A stretch of DNA of 64,000 nt, taken from the NCBI RefSeq assembly GCF_014653195.1, contig NZ_BNAH01000004.1, positions 62,001 through 126,000 on the forward strand, in the 5' to 3' direction. Shown here piece by piece: positions 1-8,112 of this stretch. The notes beneath the pieces were generated by a model. It saw nothing but the letters and a program-made list of their open reading frames with translations, ran no database searches and was not told where the DNA came from. The position numbers and the translations under genes were made by a program. The DNA comes from Thalassotalea profundi. Lineage in GTDB: Bacteria; Pseudomonadota; Gammaproteobacteria; Enterobacterales; Alteromonadaceae. Position 1 is the first letter of the stretch, and every line of letters starts with the position of its first letter.

Positions 1-1
1 G

Positions 2-1801
2 ATCAAAAAGCGCAATTCACAAGGGCGTGGCAGTAATAGTAAGGTTGAACTAGTTGGCATTAAAAAACTACGAGAACTGATTTTAGAATTAGCCGTGCGT
101 GGCAAGTTAGTGCCACAAGACTCCAATGATGAACCTGCTAGGGTGTTGCTTGAAAAAATAGCAGCAGAAAAAGCACAACTGGTTGCCGATAAGAAAATAA
201 AAAAACAAAAGCCTTTACCTGAAATAACCGATGAAGACCAACCTTTTGAGCTTCCTAAAGGTTGGTCTTGGTGTCACTTACAAGATATCTCAATCTATAT
301 TCAACGCGGTAAAGGTCCTAAATATGATGAAAGTGGTAAAGTTAAAGTTATTTCTCAAAAATGTATTCAATGGTCAGGATTCGATCTAGAACCAGCAAGG
401 TTTGTAAATAATGAGAGTTTAAGTAAATATCAGGAAGAACGATTTTTGCAGCCAATGGATTTATTGTGGAATTCAACCGGAACAGGTACAGCAGGTAGAA
501 TTAATTTACTTGAATATGTGGAAAATAAAACTCTTGTAGCTGATTCTCATGTCACAGTTATCCGTACAATATTGATTAATGCAGCTTTTATTAAAAATTA
601 TATATCAGCCCCAGGTATTCAATATCGTATTGAACCAGGACGTGAAAACTCGCTTGTTTCAGGTACCACGAACCAGGTGGAATTAAATACTAGTGCAGTT
701 ACAAGTATTGAAGTGCCGATTCCACCTCTAACCGAACAACACCGCATCGTCGCTAAAGTCGATGAATTGATGGCATTGTGTGATCAGTTAGAGCAACAAA
801 CTGAACAAAACCTAACATCACATCAAACCTTAGTGGAAGAATTGTTAAAAACATTAACCCAAAGTGTTAATGCAGATGACTTGACCGCCATGGATGGTGG
901 AAATATCAGCTCTAATGAAGATAGGGCAGGAGCAAATTCCTTTCAACAAAGCTGGTTGCGCATCGCCGACCACTTTGATCTGTTATTCACCACCGAAGAC
1001 AGCATAGAGCAACTAAAACAAACCATCTTACAACTGGCAGTCATGGGCAAACTCGTGCCACAAAACCCCAGCGACGAACCTGCAAGTAAACTACTTGAAA
1101 AAATCGCCGGAGAAAAAGCTCAACTGATCAAAGATAAAAAAATCAAAAAACAAAAGCCATTACCAGCCATCACAGATGAAGAAAAACCGTTCGAATTACC
1201 GAGTGGCTGGGAATGGTGTAATTTAGGCTTTATAACTGTAATACGTGGTGGTAAACGATTGCCAAAAGGGCAGCAGTTAACTACAAATAAAACCCCTTAT
1301 ATTTACATTCGTGTTACGGATATGAGAGACGGCAGCATAAGAGAAGATGATCTACATTATGTTTCTGGAGACGTTCAATCAAAAATTAGTAATTACATAA
1401 TAACTAAAGATGATATTTACATGACGATAGTTGGTGCAACTATCGGCAAATGTGGTCTAGTCCCGCTTAGATTTGATGGTATGAATTTAACAGAGAATGC
1501 TGCGCGTATAACACCTTTTTACGGTATTGATCGTACATATTTATTCAAGTGTCTTGATAGCAAGTTCGCTCAAGAACAGTTTTTTGATAAGACTAAACAA
1601 GTCGGCGTTCAAAAGATGGCTTTGAACAGATTATCTAGTACAAAAATTCCATTACCACCACTAGCTGAACAACACCGCATCGTCGCTAAAGTCGATGAAC
1701 TGATGGCGTTATGTGACCAACTCAAAACCCGACTAGCTGATGCCCAAACCACACAACTCCACCTTGCCGATGCTGTGGTTGAAAACGCATTAAGTGAGTA
1801 G
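2..1801 (+). CDS. hsdS: Type I restriction-modification specificity subunit HsdS (5' partial)
   Basis: This is the DNA-recognition subunit of a type I restriction-modification enzyme. The frame is open to the left edge, and the first residues (ending RELILELAVRGKLVPQ) match the N-terminal region of long HsdS proteins, so the GTG at 95 is not the real start. Two target-recognition domains are visible, each followed by the same conserved block. The block LAV-GKLVPQ...DEPA..LLEKIA..KAQL..DKKIKKQKPLP recurs at about nt 74-275 and 1020-1220. The block EQHRIVAKVDELMALCDQL recurs at about nt 732-790 and 1664-1722. hsdM is expected to the left. The next genes are a DNA-binding-like protein and a Doc/Fic toxin. 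Family is certain; sequence specificity cannot be read. Confidence 0.93.
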   Translation: MKKRNSQGRGSNSKVELVGIKKLRELILELAVRGKLVPQDSNDEPARVLLEKIAAEKAQLVADKKIKKQKPLPEITDEDQPFELPKGWSWCHLQDISIYIQRGKGPKYDESGKVKVISQKCIQWSGFDLEPARFVNNESLSKYQEERFLQPMDLLWNSTGTGTAGRINLLEYVENKTLVADSHVTVIRTILINAAFIKNYISAPGIQYRIEPGRENSLVSGTTNQVELNTSAVTSIEVPIPPLTEQHRIVAKVDELMALCDQLEQQTEQNLTSHQTLVEELLKTLTQSVNADDLTAMDGGNISSNEDRAGANSFQQSWLRIADHFDLLFTTEDSIEQLKQTILQLAVMGKLVPQNPSDEPASKLLEKIAGEKAQLIKDKKIKKQKPLPAITDEEKPFELPSGWEWCNLGFITVIRGGKRLPKGQQLTTNKTPYIYIRVTDMRDGSIREDDLHYVSGDVQSKISNYIITKDDIYMTIVGATIGKCGLVPLRFDGMNLTENAARITPFYGIDRTYLFKCLDSKFAQEQFFDKTKQVGVQKMALNRLSSTKIPLPPLAEQHRIVAKVDELMALCDQLKTRLADAQTTQLHLADAVVENALSE

Positions 1802-1850
1802 TAATAATGCGCTATATTGTATTAATCGCTAATACACAGGAATACGATTT

Positions 1851-2873
1851 ATGAAGCAAGATCTAACCTCATCGCTTGTAGCACGTCAGAATGTACTGAA
1901 TAACCAATATGCGCTAGAAAAATTAGAAGAACACCTTGAATTGGGTGGGCTTGTGCATAATGGTGAAATTATTTTCACAAAATCGCAAGTGGCGGAAATA
2001 TTGGCGATAGATGAACGCACTGTTGATCGGTATTTAGTGAAAGAAAGTGGTGAATTAAAGTCTAATGGTTATAAAGTGATAAAGGGTAAGCCACTGAAAG
2101 AATTGAAATTAAACTATGTCGACGACATGAATGTCGTCGACATACTTGATCCTAAATCACCTAGTTTAGGCGTGTTTAATTTTAGAGCCTTATTAAATAT
2201 TGCCATGTTGGTTACCGAAAGTGAGCGAGCAAAGTCAATACGCAGTAGATTACTTGATATTGTTTTAGATGTGGTTGCCGAAAAAACAGGGGGGCAAACA
2301 CGTTTTATTAATCAGCGAGATGCTGATTATTTACCTACAGCTTATCTGGAAGAGAGTTACCGTAAGCAATTTACTAATGCCTTAAGAGATTATTTAGATT
2401 TGGGACCTTATAAGTATGGTGTTTATACAGACAAATTATATCAGGCAATATTTTTAGAAAACTCTGCAGAATACAAAAAAGTATTGAGCCTTGCAGACAA
2501 AGATAAAACGCGTGAAACCATGTATGTAGAGGTTCTTAAAGTTATTGCTAGTTTTGAGCATGGTTTAGCTGAAGATATGAAAGTTTTTTTTAATAAACAC
2601 GGGCGTAAATTAACACCTGCTGAATTAGATTTGTTAATTATAGAAGCGAAAGAGTCACCGTATTTAAAGCCAAGTATTGAAGATGCAAGAATACGTATGG
2701 CAAGCCGAGATCTTGGATTTAGGGCAGCGTTACACCAAAAACTTGAAGGTTATGTTCAAGCAGTACCACAAGGTGATTTTGATAAGTTTTTGGGTGATAA
2801 AAGTCGCTCATTGGAAGACCAATTATCAGACACTCGTACATTAGATGTGTTGAAAAGACTCAAGGATAGATAA
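1851..2873 (+). CDS. Conserved DNA-binding-like protein, partner of Doc toxin (340 aa)
   Basis: The exact family name is not known to me, but the architecture (N-terminal HTH-like segment, then a conserved LGVFNFRALLNIAMLVTESERAK region) resembles proteins that accompany Fic/Doc genes in type I restriction loci. Residues about 43-62 (TKSQVAEILAIDERTVDRYL) look like a helix-turn-helix. The stop at 2871-2873 is two bases before the start of the Doc gene, so the two are almost certainly co-translated. An antitoxin or repressor role is an inference from this arrangement. The gene is unusual in containing a 30-bp perfect palindrome at 2115-2144, encoding residues about 89-98. Confidence 0.75.
   Translation: MKQDLTSSLVARQNVLNNQYALEKLEEHLELGGLVHNGEIIFTKSQVAEILAIDERTVDRYLVKESGELKSNGYKVIKGKPLKELKLNYVDDMNVVDILDPKSPSLGVFNFRALLNIAMLVTESERAKSIRSRLLDIVLDVVAEKTGGQTRFINQRDADYLPTAYLEESYRKQFTNALRDYLDLGPYKYGVYTDKLYQAIFLENSAEYKKVLSLADKDKTRETMYVEVLKVIASFEHGLAEDMKVFFNKHGRKLTPAELDLLIIEAKESPYLKPSIEDARIRMASRDLGFRAALHQKLEGYVQAVPQGDFDKFLGDKSRSLEDQLSDTRTLDVLKRLKDR
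2115..2144. repeat. 30-bp palindrome inside the Doc-partner gene
   Basis: Two 14-bp arms (TATGTCGACGACAT and its exact reverse complement) flank a 2-bp centre GA. Each arm contains GTCGAC. It lies within the coding frame and encodes the residues YVDDMNVVDI. It could be an operator for the encoded DNA-binding-like protein, a recombination or modification target, or an inserted palindromic element; the sequence alone does not decide. Confidence 0.9.
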
Positions 2874-2875
2874 TT

Positions 2876-3310
2876 ATGCTTGAAACGTTTTACTTTGATA
2901 TAGCACATGCCATCGGTGTTCATGACTGGATAATTGAGCATTCTGGTGGTTTGGCGGGTACAAAAAATATTGGTCAATTAGAAAGCGTACTGGAGCACAT
3001 TAAAAATGATCTTTATTACCCATCATTTCTGGATAAGCTAAACCACTTGGTGTTTGCTATTAATAAATTTCATGCTTTTAATGATGGCAATAAACGATCA
3101 AGTATTGTGCTTGGTTCATATTTCTTAGAGATAAATGGATACGATTATTGTGTGCAAGATTTTGTGATAAAAATGGAAAATATCACTGTATGGTTAGCTG
3201 AAAGTAAAATATCAAAAGAGTTACTCATCAAGCTGATTGATTGCATTATTATGGAAGAAGAATATCCAGAAGAATTAATGTTAGCGTTAATTACTGCTGT
3301 TGATAGATGA
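2876..3310 (+). CDS. doc: Death-on-curing (Doc/Fic) family toxin
   Basis: A 144-residue Fic-fold protein with the Doc-type active-site motif HAFNDGNKR (His66, Asp70, Lys73, Arg74). In P1 Doc, the lysine-containing variant of the Fic motif is associated with phosphorylation of EF-Tu, in contrast to AMPylation by classical Fic proteins. The length suits the Doc subgroup. It starts two bases after the upstream DNA-binding-like gene, giving a compact two-gene unit downstream of hsdS. Such units are thought to stabilise islands or to act in abortive defence. Kinase activity and the antitoxin identity are inferred from the family and have not been shown here. Confidence 0.85.
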   Translation: MLETFYFDIAHAIGVHDWIIEHSGGLAGTKNIGQLESVLEHIKNDLYYPSFLDKLNHLVFAINKFHAFNDGNKRSSIVLGSYFLEINGYDYCVQDFVIKMENITVWLAESKISKELLIKLIDCIIMEEEYPEELMLALITAVDR

Positions 3311-3328
3311 AGTGATACTTAAATACGG

Positions 3329-3952
3329 ATGAGAATGGACGAACTATTAGAAAAATCAGAAGCACTAAACAGCGAGTTTAGCCGTATTTTTGATTATGGT
3401 CCTGCAGATGATAGTAAACGCGTTATATCTAGCTGGATAATGTGCTCAGTGGCTTTAGAGCATAGCGTAAGTGTTAGGCAGCTTTGTCTTCATGGTAGCT
3501 ATACGTCAGCTATCTGTATTTGCCGTTCTCAATTTGAAGCGTTAACACGCGCAACATGGTTATTTTATGCAGCAAGTGATACAAAAATTGAAAATACTTT
3601 TGAGGAAGCAAGTAAACTCTCAAATACTGCAGAACAAAAATCAAGTAATGAAGACATGATTAAAGCAATGAAGGGGAAAGCGCCTGAACAAGCTGTATTG
3701 ATGTTTAAAGAGTTTAGATATGTACAGTGGAAAGCATTAAATTCATACGTTCATGGTGGTATACACGCTTTACAGCGTCATGGTGCTGGTTATCCCGAAC
3801 AACTAATTATTGATATTGTTAAATCATCAAATGGTTTGTTAAGCATGACAGCGATGATGGCAGCAATATTAACCGGCAATCAAGTTATTGCAAAAGATGT
3901 GTCTCAAATCCAGCGTCGACATGAAGAGTGTTTGCCTTCCTTATTAATTTAA
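3329..3952 (+). CDS. HEPN-like/DUF hypothetical protein (207 aa)
   Basis: An all-helical-looking 207-residue protein, tentatively of the DUF5677/DUF6988-like, HEPN-related type. Two features suggest this: an early CICRSQFEALTRATWL helix with a conserved arginine, and the later segment ALNSYVHGGIHAL, which resembles the R...[NS]xxVH pattern of such families. HEPN-like proteins in islands are often RNases or defence components, but the canonical RxxxxH motif is not clearly present, so no activity is claimed. It lies 18 bp after the Doc gene on the same strand, and is convergent with the 3964-4953 gene. Two in-frame ATGs (3329 and 3335) are possible starts. Confidence 0.6.
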   Translation: MRMDELLEKSEALNSEFSRIFDYGPADDSKRVISSWIMCSVALEHSVSVRQLCLHGSYTSAICICRSQFEALTRATWLFYAASDTKIENTFEEASKLSNTAEQKSSNEDMIKAMKGKAPEQAVLMFKEFRYVQWKALNSYVHGGIHALQRHGAGYPEQLIIDIVKSSNGLLSMTAMMAAILTGNQVIAKDVSQIQRRHEECLPSLLI

Positions 3953-3963
3953 CTTCTTTGGCT

Positions 3964-4953
3964 TTAGTGACTACTATTTTTGTTAAAGTCTGTCATTACT
4001 TCTTTAAACTCTTCAGAGGTAAATGCTGCTTCCCAATCTTCTAGCCATTCATCGACAGTTTGCACTTCTGGTTGTTTATTTTTAATTAGTGGCTTGTTAT
4101 TCGGGGTTTCAGTTCGATTATATTTATAACTATCTAAAGTACTTATATCTGCATTAGTAAACTCTTCTATTACTTCCTTCCTTATATACTTATTACCGTG
4201 GTTTGAGATACACGTACTTTTATTGGTCGCTAACCCTTTACTGTTAGGCTCTGGAGAGATACTCTTAGCGGTAAGAATTAGTGGTTGGTTAGCGGTTTTT
4301 TGGTGAAAGGTAAGAGATTGCTTAGCGGTCAAACTTTCAGTTACTTGAGCATTTTTAGGCTTCTTAAGCTTATTCAATATTTCATGATAGGTAACTTCAA
4401 GTAAAGTTAACTTTTTATCTTTAATCCTATCTTTAGAGTCTATTTCTCCAGTAAAAGTTAGTGGTTTTAATTTACTCATACACTCGTAAAACTTTGATAG
4501 TGAAGTAGGTAATGGTAAACCAGTAGAAAGCCAAAATTTATAAAAGTTACTTCTTTCACCTACAATAAACTGTTTATTAGGTAAGGGATCTCCTTTTTTA
4601 CCATATTTACTTTTTCTACTTCTTTTTAGGTTAGCGTTAAAAATAATGTAAGCATTTTTGCGTGAAAGTAAATCAATAAACTGCAGTGTTACACCTGGGC
4701 TTTTATTTTGGCCGTAATTCCCCGTGGTGTAGCTGATATACTGTAGTGGAATACAATTTAATAACTTACAAATGTCATTTATCAGTAAAGTTCTATTTTG
4801 CTTTAACCAGCATACAGGAACGGGTAAACCACTATTAGGTTGCATGATTAACTTACCTTTGACAATGGATACCTCGTCCCCTCTATTTATTAATTTCACT
4901 AATAAACTGGAGCTACTATCAATAGTATTATTAAATTCAGAAGTCATGATCAT
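3964..4953 (-). CDS. Hypothetical island protein (329 aa)
   Basis: I do not recognise this protein. It is basic and polar with no membrane segment. Residues about 110-165 (KRSRKSKYGKKG... to ...KFYECMSKLKPL) are the most structured-looking, followed by a Ser/Thr/Asn/Lys-rich linker and an acidic C-terminal tail (TVDEWLEDWEAAF). It follows the AlpA-type regulator gene by 45 bp on the same strand and is probably in its transcript, a position often taken by replication or excision genes in P4-like islands. That role is only contextual. Starts at ATG 4953 or ATG 4947 are both possible; no strong ribosome binding site is visible. Confidence 0.6.
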   Translation of the reverse strand: MIMTSEFNNTIDSSSSLLVKLINRGDEVSIVKGKLIMQPNSGLPVPVCWLKQNRTLLINDICKLLNCIPLQYISYTTGNYGQNKSPGVTLQFIDLLSRKNAYIIFNANLKRSRKSKYGKKGDPLPNKQFIVGERSNFYKFWLSTGLPLPTSLSKFYECMSKLKPLTFTGEIDSKDRIKDKKLTLLEVTYHEILNKLKKPKNAQVTESLTAKQSLTFHQKTANQPLILTAKSISPEPNSKGLATNKSTCISNHGNKYIRKEVIEEFTNADISTLDSYKYNRTETPNNKPLIKNKQPEVQTVDEWLEDWEAAFTSEEFKEVMTDFNKNSSH

Positions 4954-4998
4954 TTATACAAGTGTAAGCGAGCTTTTAAGAGCTTTGCTCACAGTTCC

Positions 4999-5289
4999 TT
5001 AACCTAGTAAATTATGACGTTGTTCGATTAATTTTTGTACGAGACTTTTTAATTCCTGTTGTGTTTTTCCTGTAGCCATAGCTATTATCACAACAGCTAA
5101 TTCATGTTTAAAATAACCGACAGAATTTGCGCCAAGGCTTATTCCTGAAGGTAAAAGTCCTTCGTTAATTTTTATGTGAAAATTGCTTTTAGATATACCA
5201 AGCATCTTTAATGCTTCAGGTTTACGAATTATTTGTAAATCTTGTGTAGCTAATTGAATTGTAGAGATGTGATGTTCAGTGTGGTTCAT
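4999..5289 (-). CDS. AlpA-family transcriptional regulator
   Basis: A 96-residue protein with an excisionase-like winged helix-turn-helix: residues about 22-50 (IRKPEALKMLGISKSNFHIKI) followed by a wing and the segment VGYFKHELAVVIIAMATGKT. In CP4-57, AlpA activates the integrase gene and promotes excision, and P4-like islands carry similar proteins. The C-terminal helix is longer than in the smallest AlpA proteins. A tandem operator-like repeat lies 68 bp upstream of the start, which suggests autoregulation. Its gene product probably controls the neighbouring island genes and perhaps the integrase at 6698-7936. Confidence 0.75.
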   Translation of the reverse strand: MNHTEHHISTIQLATQDLQIIRKPEALKMLGISKSNFHIKINEGLLPSGISLGANSVGYFKHELAVVIIAMATGKTQQELKSLVQKLIEQRHNLLG

Positions 5290-5356
5290 GATTCGCCTCA
5301 GTTGTTTGTGTTTGGATTAACTGAGAGAAATTTATAGACTTAGTTGTGTAGTTAGT

Positions 5357-5396
5357 GGCAATTACCAAAAATAATTGGCAATTGCCAAGAATAATT
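5357..5396. promoter_or_regulatory. Tandem 20-bp operator-like repeat upstream of the alpA-type gene
   Basis: Two adjacent 20-bp units, 5357-5376 and 5377-5396, are identical at 18 of 20 positions. The second contains a perfect palindrome, TTGGCAATTGCCAA (5375-5388); the first has an imperfect version. On the minus strand a TTGCCA at 5355-5360 lies about 19 nt before a TATAAA, so the repeat abuts or overlaps the presumed promoter. This suits an autoregulatory operator; the protein that binds is inferred. Confidence 0.65.
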
Positions 5397-6079
5397 TAGA
5401 TATCTTTAAGGTAGTTTAATCCTTTACTAATCCTTTCTCGCAAAGCTCTATCCTTTAAACCAGTATCATCATCTGGTAAATATTTTGATAATTCTATAGC
5501 AACCTGATTAATTACTGGCTTTTCCGTGTTACCTAATATATTACCTTTTGAATGAGTTAATGCTTTTGTTAAAAGTCCTATTGTTTTATAAAGGTTTTTA
5601 CGTTCTTTACCGGAAAAGTCAACACAGCCATTTATGTGTGTTAAAGATAAGCCAAATAAAGCAAAATCAGTGCTATATATAAATACATTATGAAGTGTCA
5701 CCTCTTGATATGACTTTTGATATGAATCAGGTGATGGTGAATAATTTGTACTGTCTTTTGATGATACCGAAATCAACCTATCGCCAATATAGTCACTATT
5801 TTCAGTTGAAAATGAAAAAATTTTATACTGATTTTCATTTCTTTCTATTAAATTGAAGTAAAAATTTTCTACTTGATGAGCCCACATTTTCAAGAAAGAG
5901 CTATGATAGCTTAGTGTGCATGGATTTGGACTGTTTATTATACGAATATAACCGCAATATCTTATATATGCAGGAATGTTTTTAGATTGAATGGTGTACA
6001 GTATGTCTACAGCAGGTATTTTCCAAAGATTAGATAGTTCATCTATTGAATAATATTCTTTCATTCGTAACCTCAACAC
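5396..6079 (-). CDS. Hypothetical island protein with N-terminal HTH-like segment (227 aa)
   Basis: I do not recognise this family. The first 35 residues (YYSIDELSNLWKIPAVDILYTIQ) resemble a short MerR/excisionase-type helix-turn-helix used by island regulators. The middle is Ser/Tyr-rich with aromatic patches. The C-terminal part (ITGLLTKALTHSKGNI... to ...LKDRALRERISKGLNYL) is helical and recalls phage or island regulators with a terminal helical module. Its stop codon overlaps the end of the tandem repeat before the alpA-type gene, so the two are arranged head-to-tail. Start alternatives are ATG 6079 or ATG 6064 (MKEYYS...). A DNA-binding role is a guess. Confidence 0.55.
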   Translation of the reverse strand: MLRLRMKEYYSIDELSNLWKIPAVDILYTIQSKNIPAYIRYCGYIRIINSPNPCTLSYHSSFLKMWAHQVENFYFNLIERNENQYKIFSFSTENSDYIGDRLISVSSKDSTNYSPSPDSYQKSYQEVTLHNVFIYSTDFALFGLSLTHINGCVDFSGKERKNLYKTIGLLTKALTHSKGNILGNTEKPVINQVAIELSKYLPDDDTGLKDRALRERISKGLNYLKDI

Positions 6080-6401
6080 AAAACCTCAATCAAATAATCA
6101 AACCAAAGCGGTGAGGTTACCGCCCGTTCGGGAGCTACCCTAGGCTTGATTAATTAGCATTTTAGCTAGATCATGTTTATTTCACCAGTGCTATTTATCC
6201 TTCATTGGCTGTGGTTGGTCAAACTAGTAAGCAATAGCGTTTCCATTGGTGGGCTAACGTAAGCTTAATCAATAGTGCTTAATATTAACATTTGTTATGT
6301 TTTGTACAGAATGTATACTTTAACTCTCATAAAAAAGTTTTCTTATTTGTTACACGTAAAAATTGAATTAAGAGGCTGACTAACAACACTACCTAACCTC
6401 A
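6069..6401. repeat. AACCTCA motif repeats and GC-rich hairpins before the 227-aa gene
   Basis: The heptamer AACCTCA occurs at 6069-6075, 6082-6088 and 6395-6401, and inverted (TGAGGTT) at 6112-6118. The inverted copy is the loop of a GCGGT/ACCGC hairpin (6108-6123), followed by CCCG-TT-CGGG (6123-6132). The cluster lies at and upstream of the start of the minus-strand 227-aa gene, as a regulator site would. Apart from the small ORF at 6505-6660, I see no other gene in 6080-6697. Confidence 0.4.
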
Positions 6402-6504
6402 ACAATTAGATAGCCCACCATTAATTCAAGGTGATCTGTACTTCCGTATTACAGTGCCTAGAATATCGGCCTGAATTGCAAACATACTTAAACGCTATTC
6501 ATGT

Positions 6505-6660
6505 TTATTCTGTCTGCACAATACAATGTTCCCCTTTAGCTGTTCGCTTTGATGGCACATAAGCAATATTACCCGTTTTAATGTCGTTAAAATCGCTTAA
6601 TATTTCTAGTTGGATTGTATTGATAAGATCTAGGTTGTGGTTAGTTGCTTGATAACCCAT
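6505..6660 (-). CDS. Small hypothetical ORF downstream of the integrase (51 aa)
   Basis: An ATG at 6658-6660 on the minus strand follows an AGGT ribosome-binding sequence at a suitable distance and opens a 51-codon frame. It begins MGYQATNHNLDLINT and ends KGEHCIVQTE before TAA at 6505-6507. It lies 37 bp after the integrase stop on the same strand and could be co-transcribed. No motif is recognised. Its reality rests on the ribosome binding site and on filling an otherwise empty gap; homologs next to similar integrases would confirm it. Confidence 0.45.
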   Translation of the reverse strand: MGYQATNHNLDLINTIQLEILSDFNDIKTGNIAYVPSKRTAKGEHCIVQTE

Positions 6661-6697
6661 TATTTACCTATTTTAAATATAAAAGTTAACACTATAC

Positions 6698-7936
6698 TTA
6701 AACTGCTTTTAACAGTTTAGTGCCTGATAATGAAAAACTACCCGTTGAACATTTCTCAATATGATCAGACCACCAATCCATCATTTTAGCTCGGCGTTTT
6801 AAATAATCAGCTCTGTTATAGGCTCGTCTAACTTCATTACTATCCACATGAGCTAGTGCGGCTTCTATCACGTCAGGATCAAAGCCTTGTTCGTTTAAAG
6901 TTGTACTTGCGAGAGCACGTAAACCATGAGCTACCAATTTTCCGTGGTAACCCATTCTTTTTATCGCTGCGTTTGCGGTTGATTCATTCGCATGACTTCT
7001 CGGGTTTCTATCTGCTGGGAATATATATTCTCTATGTCCGCTTATAGGTTTAATTGTAGTGAGTAAGTTTAATGCTTGCTTTGTCAAAGGTACGCTGTGA
7101 GGGCGTTTTCTCTTCATTGTTTCTGCGGGAATATTCCAAAGCTTTTGCTCAAAATCTATTTCTGACCATCTTGCTTTAACGGCTTCACCTGGTCTTATCA
7201 TTGTGTGTAATTGCCACTCAATTATGTATCGGGTAACAATCTTTATGCTGGCAATGCTTAAAGCTTGCATGAATTGAGGCAGTTCATCAGGCTTAATAGT
7301 TGGCATACTTTTTTTCTTTGGTTTTTCAAAGGCAGCTTTAACGCCAGATAAAGGGTTGGAGTGAATAAGGCCTGTATTAACCGCATAGTTCATTATCTCA
7401 TTTAGTCGTTGATTGATTCGTTTAACGGTCTCAAGGCTACCCTTTTCGGCAATAGGCTTTACGGTTTTTATTGCTATCGGAGCTGTTATTTCTGAAATAG
7501 GGCGTTTACCAATATAAGGAAAAACATGTAGTTCAAGAGAGCGCCAAATATCTTCAGCATAATTTGGTGTTACTGCTGACTTCTTTACTTGAAACCACTT
7601 CTTAGCAACATTAAGCAGAGTGTTTTCGATTTTCTCTTTTTGATGATTTGATATACTGTCCCTGTGCTCCATTGGATCGATGTTTTTAGCGAGCAATGTT
7701 CTGGCTTCCGCTCGTAATTTTCGAGCATCAGCTAAAGAAATATCAGGGTACTTTCCAAAACCTAAATTTACTCTTTTTTTAGTATATGGCCGAGAATAGT
7801 TTAGTAACCAAAGTTTAGATCCATTTGGTTTTATTCTTAACTGTAAACCTTCACCGTCTGATAAGTTGTATTCTTTATCTCTAGCTTTAGCCTGTTTAAC
7901 TTCAGTATTAGTCAGTGGGGTAGTAATTCTAGCCAT
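6698..7936 (-). CDS. int: P4-family tyrosine integrase
   Basis: A 412-residue site-specific recombinase that would insert and excise the island at ssrA. It has an N-terminal DUF4102-type arm-binding domain (residues about 5-90, including LSDGEGLQLRIKPNGSKLW), a core SAM-like domain (about 105-200) and a C-terminal catalytic domain. Catalytic residues are recognisable: Arg248 (HTMIRPGEA), His337 and Arg340 (HGLRALAS), His363 (LAHVD) and the nucleophile Tyr373 (RRAYNRADY). Length is normal for the family, so it looks intact. It points away from ssrA with its start 176 bp from the tmRNA 3' end, the usual geometry of these islands. Confidence 0.93.
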   Translation of the reverse strand: MARITTPLTNTEVKQAKARDKEYNLSDGEGLQLRIKPNGSKLWLLNYSRPYTKKRVNLGFGKYPDISLADARKLRAEARTLLAKNIDPMEHRDSISNHQKEKIENTLLNVAKKWFQVKKSAVTPNYAEDIWRSLELHVFPYIGKRPISEITAPIAIKTVKPIAEKGSLETVKRINQRLNEIMNYAVNTGLIHSNPLSGVKAAFEKPKKKSMPTIKPDELPQFMQALSIASIKIVTRYIIEWQLHTMIRPGEAVKARWSEIDFEQKLWNIPAETMKRKRPHSVPLTKQALNLLTTIKPISGHREYIFPADRNPRSHANESTANAAIKRMGYHGKLVAHGLRALASTTLNEQGFDPDVIEAALAHVDSNEVRRAYNRADYLKRRAKMMDWWSDHIEKCSTGSFSLSGTKLLKAV

Positions 7937-7949
7937 GATATTCTCTTTT

Positions 7950-8000
7950 TAGTAACACCAAATTTAGCAATGTTGCTCAGTGTTACAATTGATGTTACTA
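7950..8000. promoter_or_regulatory. TGTTAC repeats upstream of integrase
   Basis: TGTTAC occurs at 7981-7986 and 7993-7998, and inverted within TAGTAACA at 7950-7957. GTAACAC (7952-7958) and GTGTTAC (7980-7986) form an inverted pair. They lie between the integrase start and the ssrA end, where integrase arm sites or a regulator site would be expected. The binding protein is not known. Confidence 0.45.
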
Positions 8001-8074
8001 AAATTATAGGATTCTATCAAACTGGAAAAGACGCTATAGGTCAGTGTTTATGGATAATTTGTTGATTTTAGACG

Positions 8075-8101
8075 AAAAAAAAGACGCCGTAAGACGTCTT
8101 T
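8075..8101 (-). terminator. Rho-independent terminator of ssrA
   Basis: On the minus strand the stem AAAGACG/CGTCTTT (8095-8101 with 8080-8086) is followed by a run of T (A-run 8075-8080 on the plus strand). It starts 12 nt after the tmRNA 3' end and therefore lies inside the integrated island side of the junction. Confidence 0.8.
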
Positions 8102-8112
8102 AATTTGTTATG

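Noticed and set aside
95..97. GTG as the start of hsdS
   Set aside because: The frame is open to the left edge and the residues before it match the conserved HsdS N-terminal region; the gene is cut by the window.
6108..6132. GC-rich double hairpin as an island attachment site
   Set aside because: It shares no core with the ssrA 3' end; more likely a regulatory site before the 227-aa gene.
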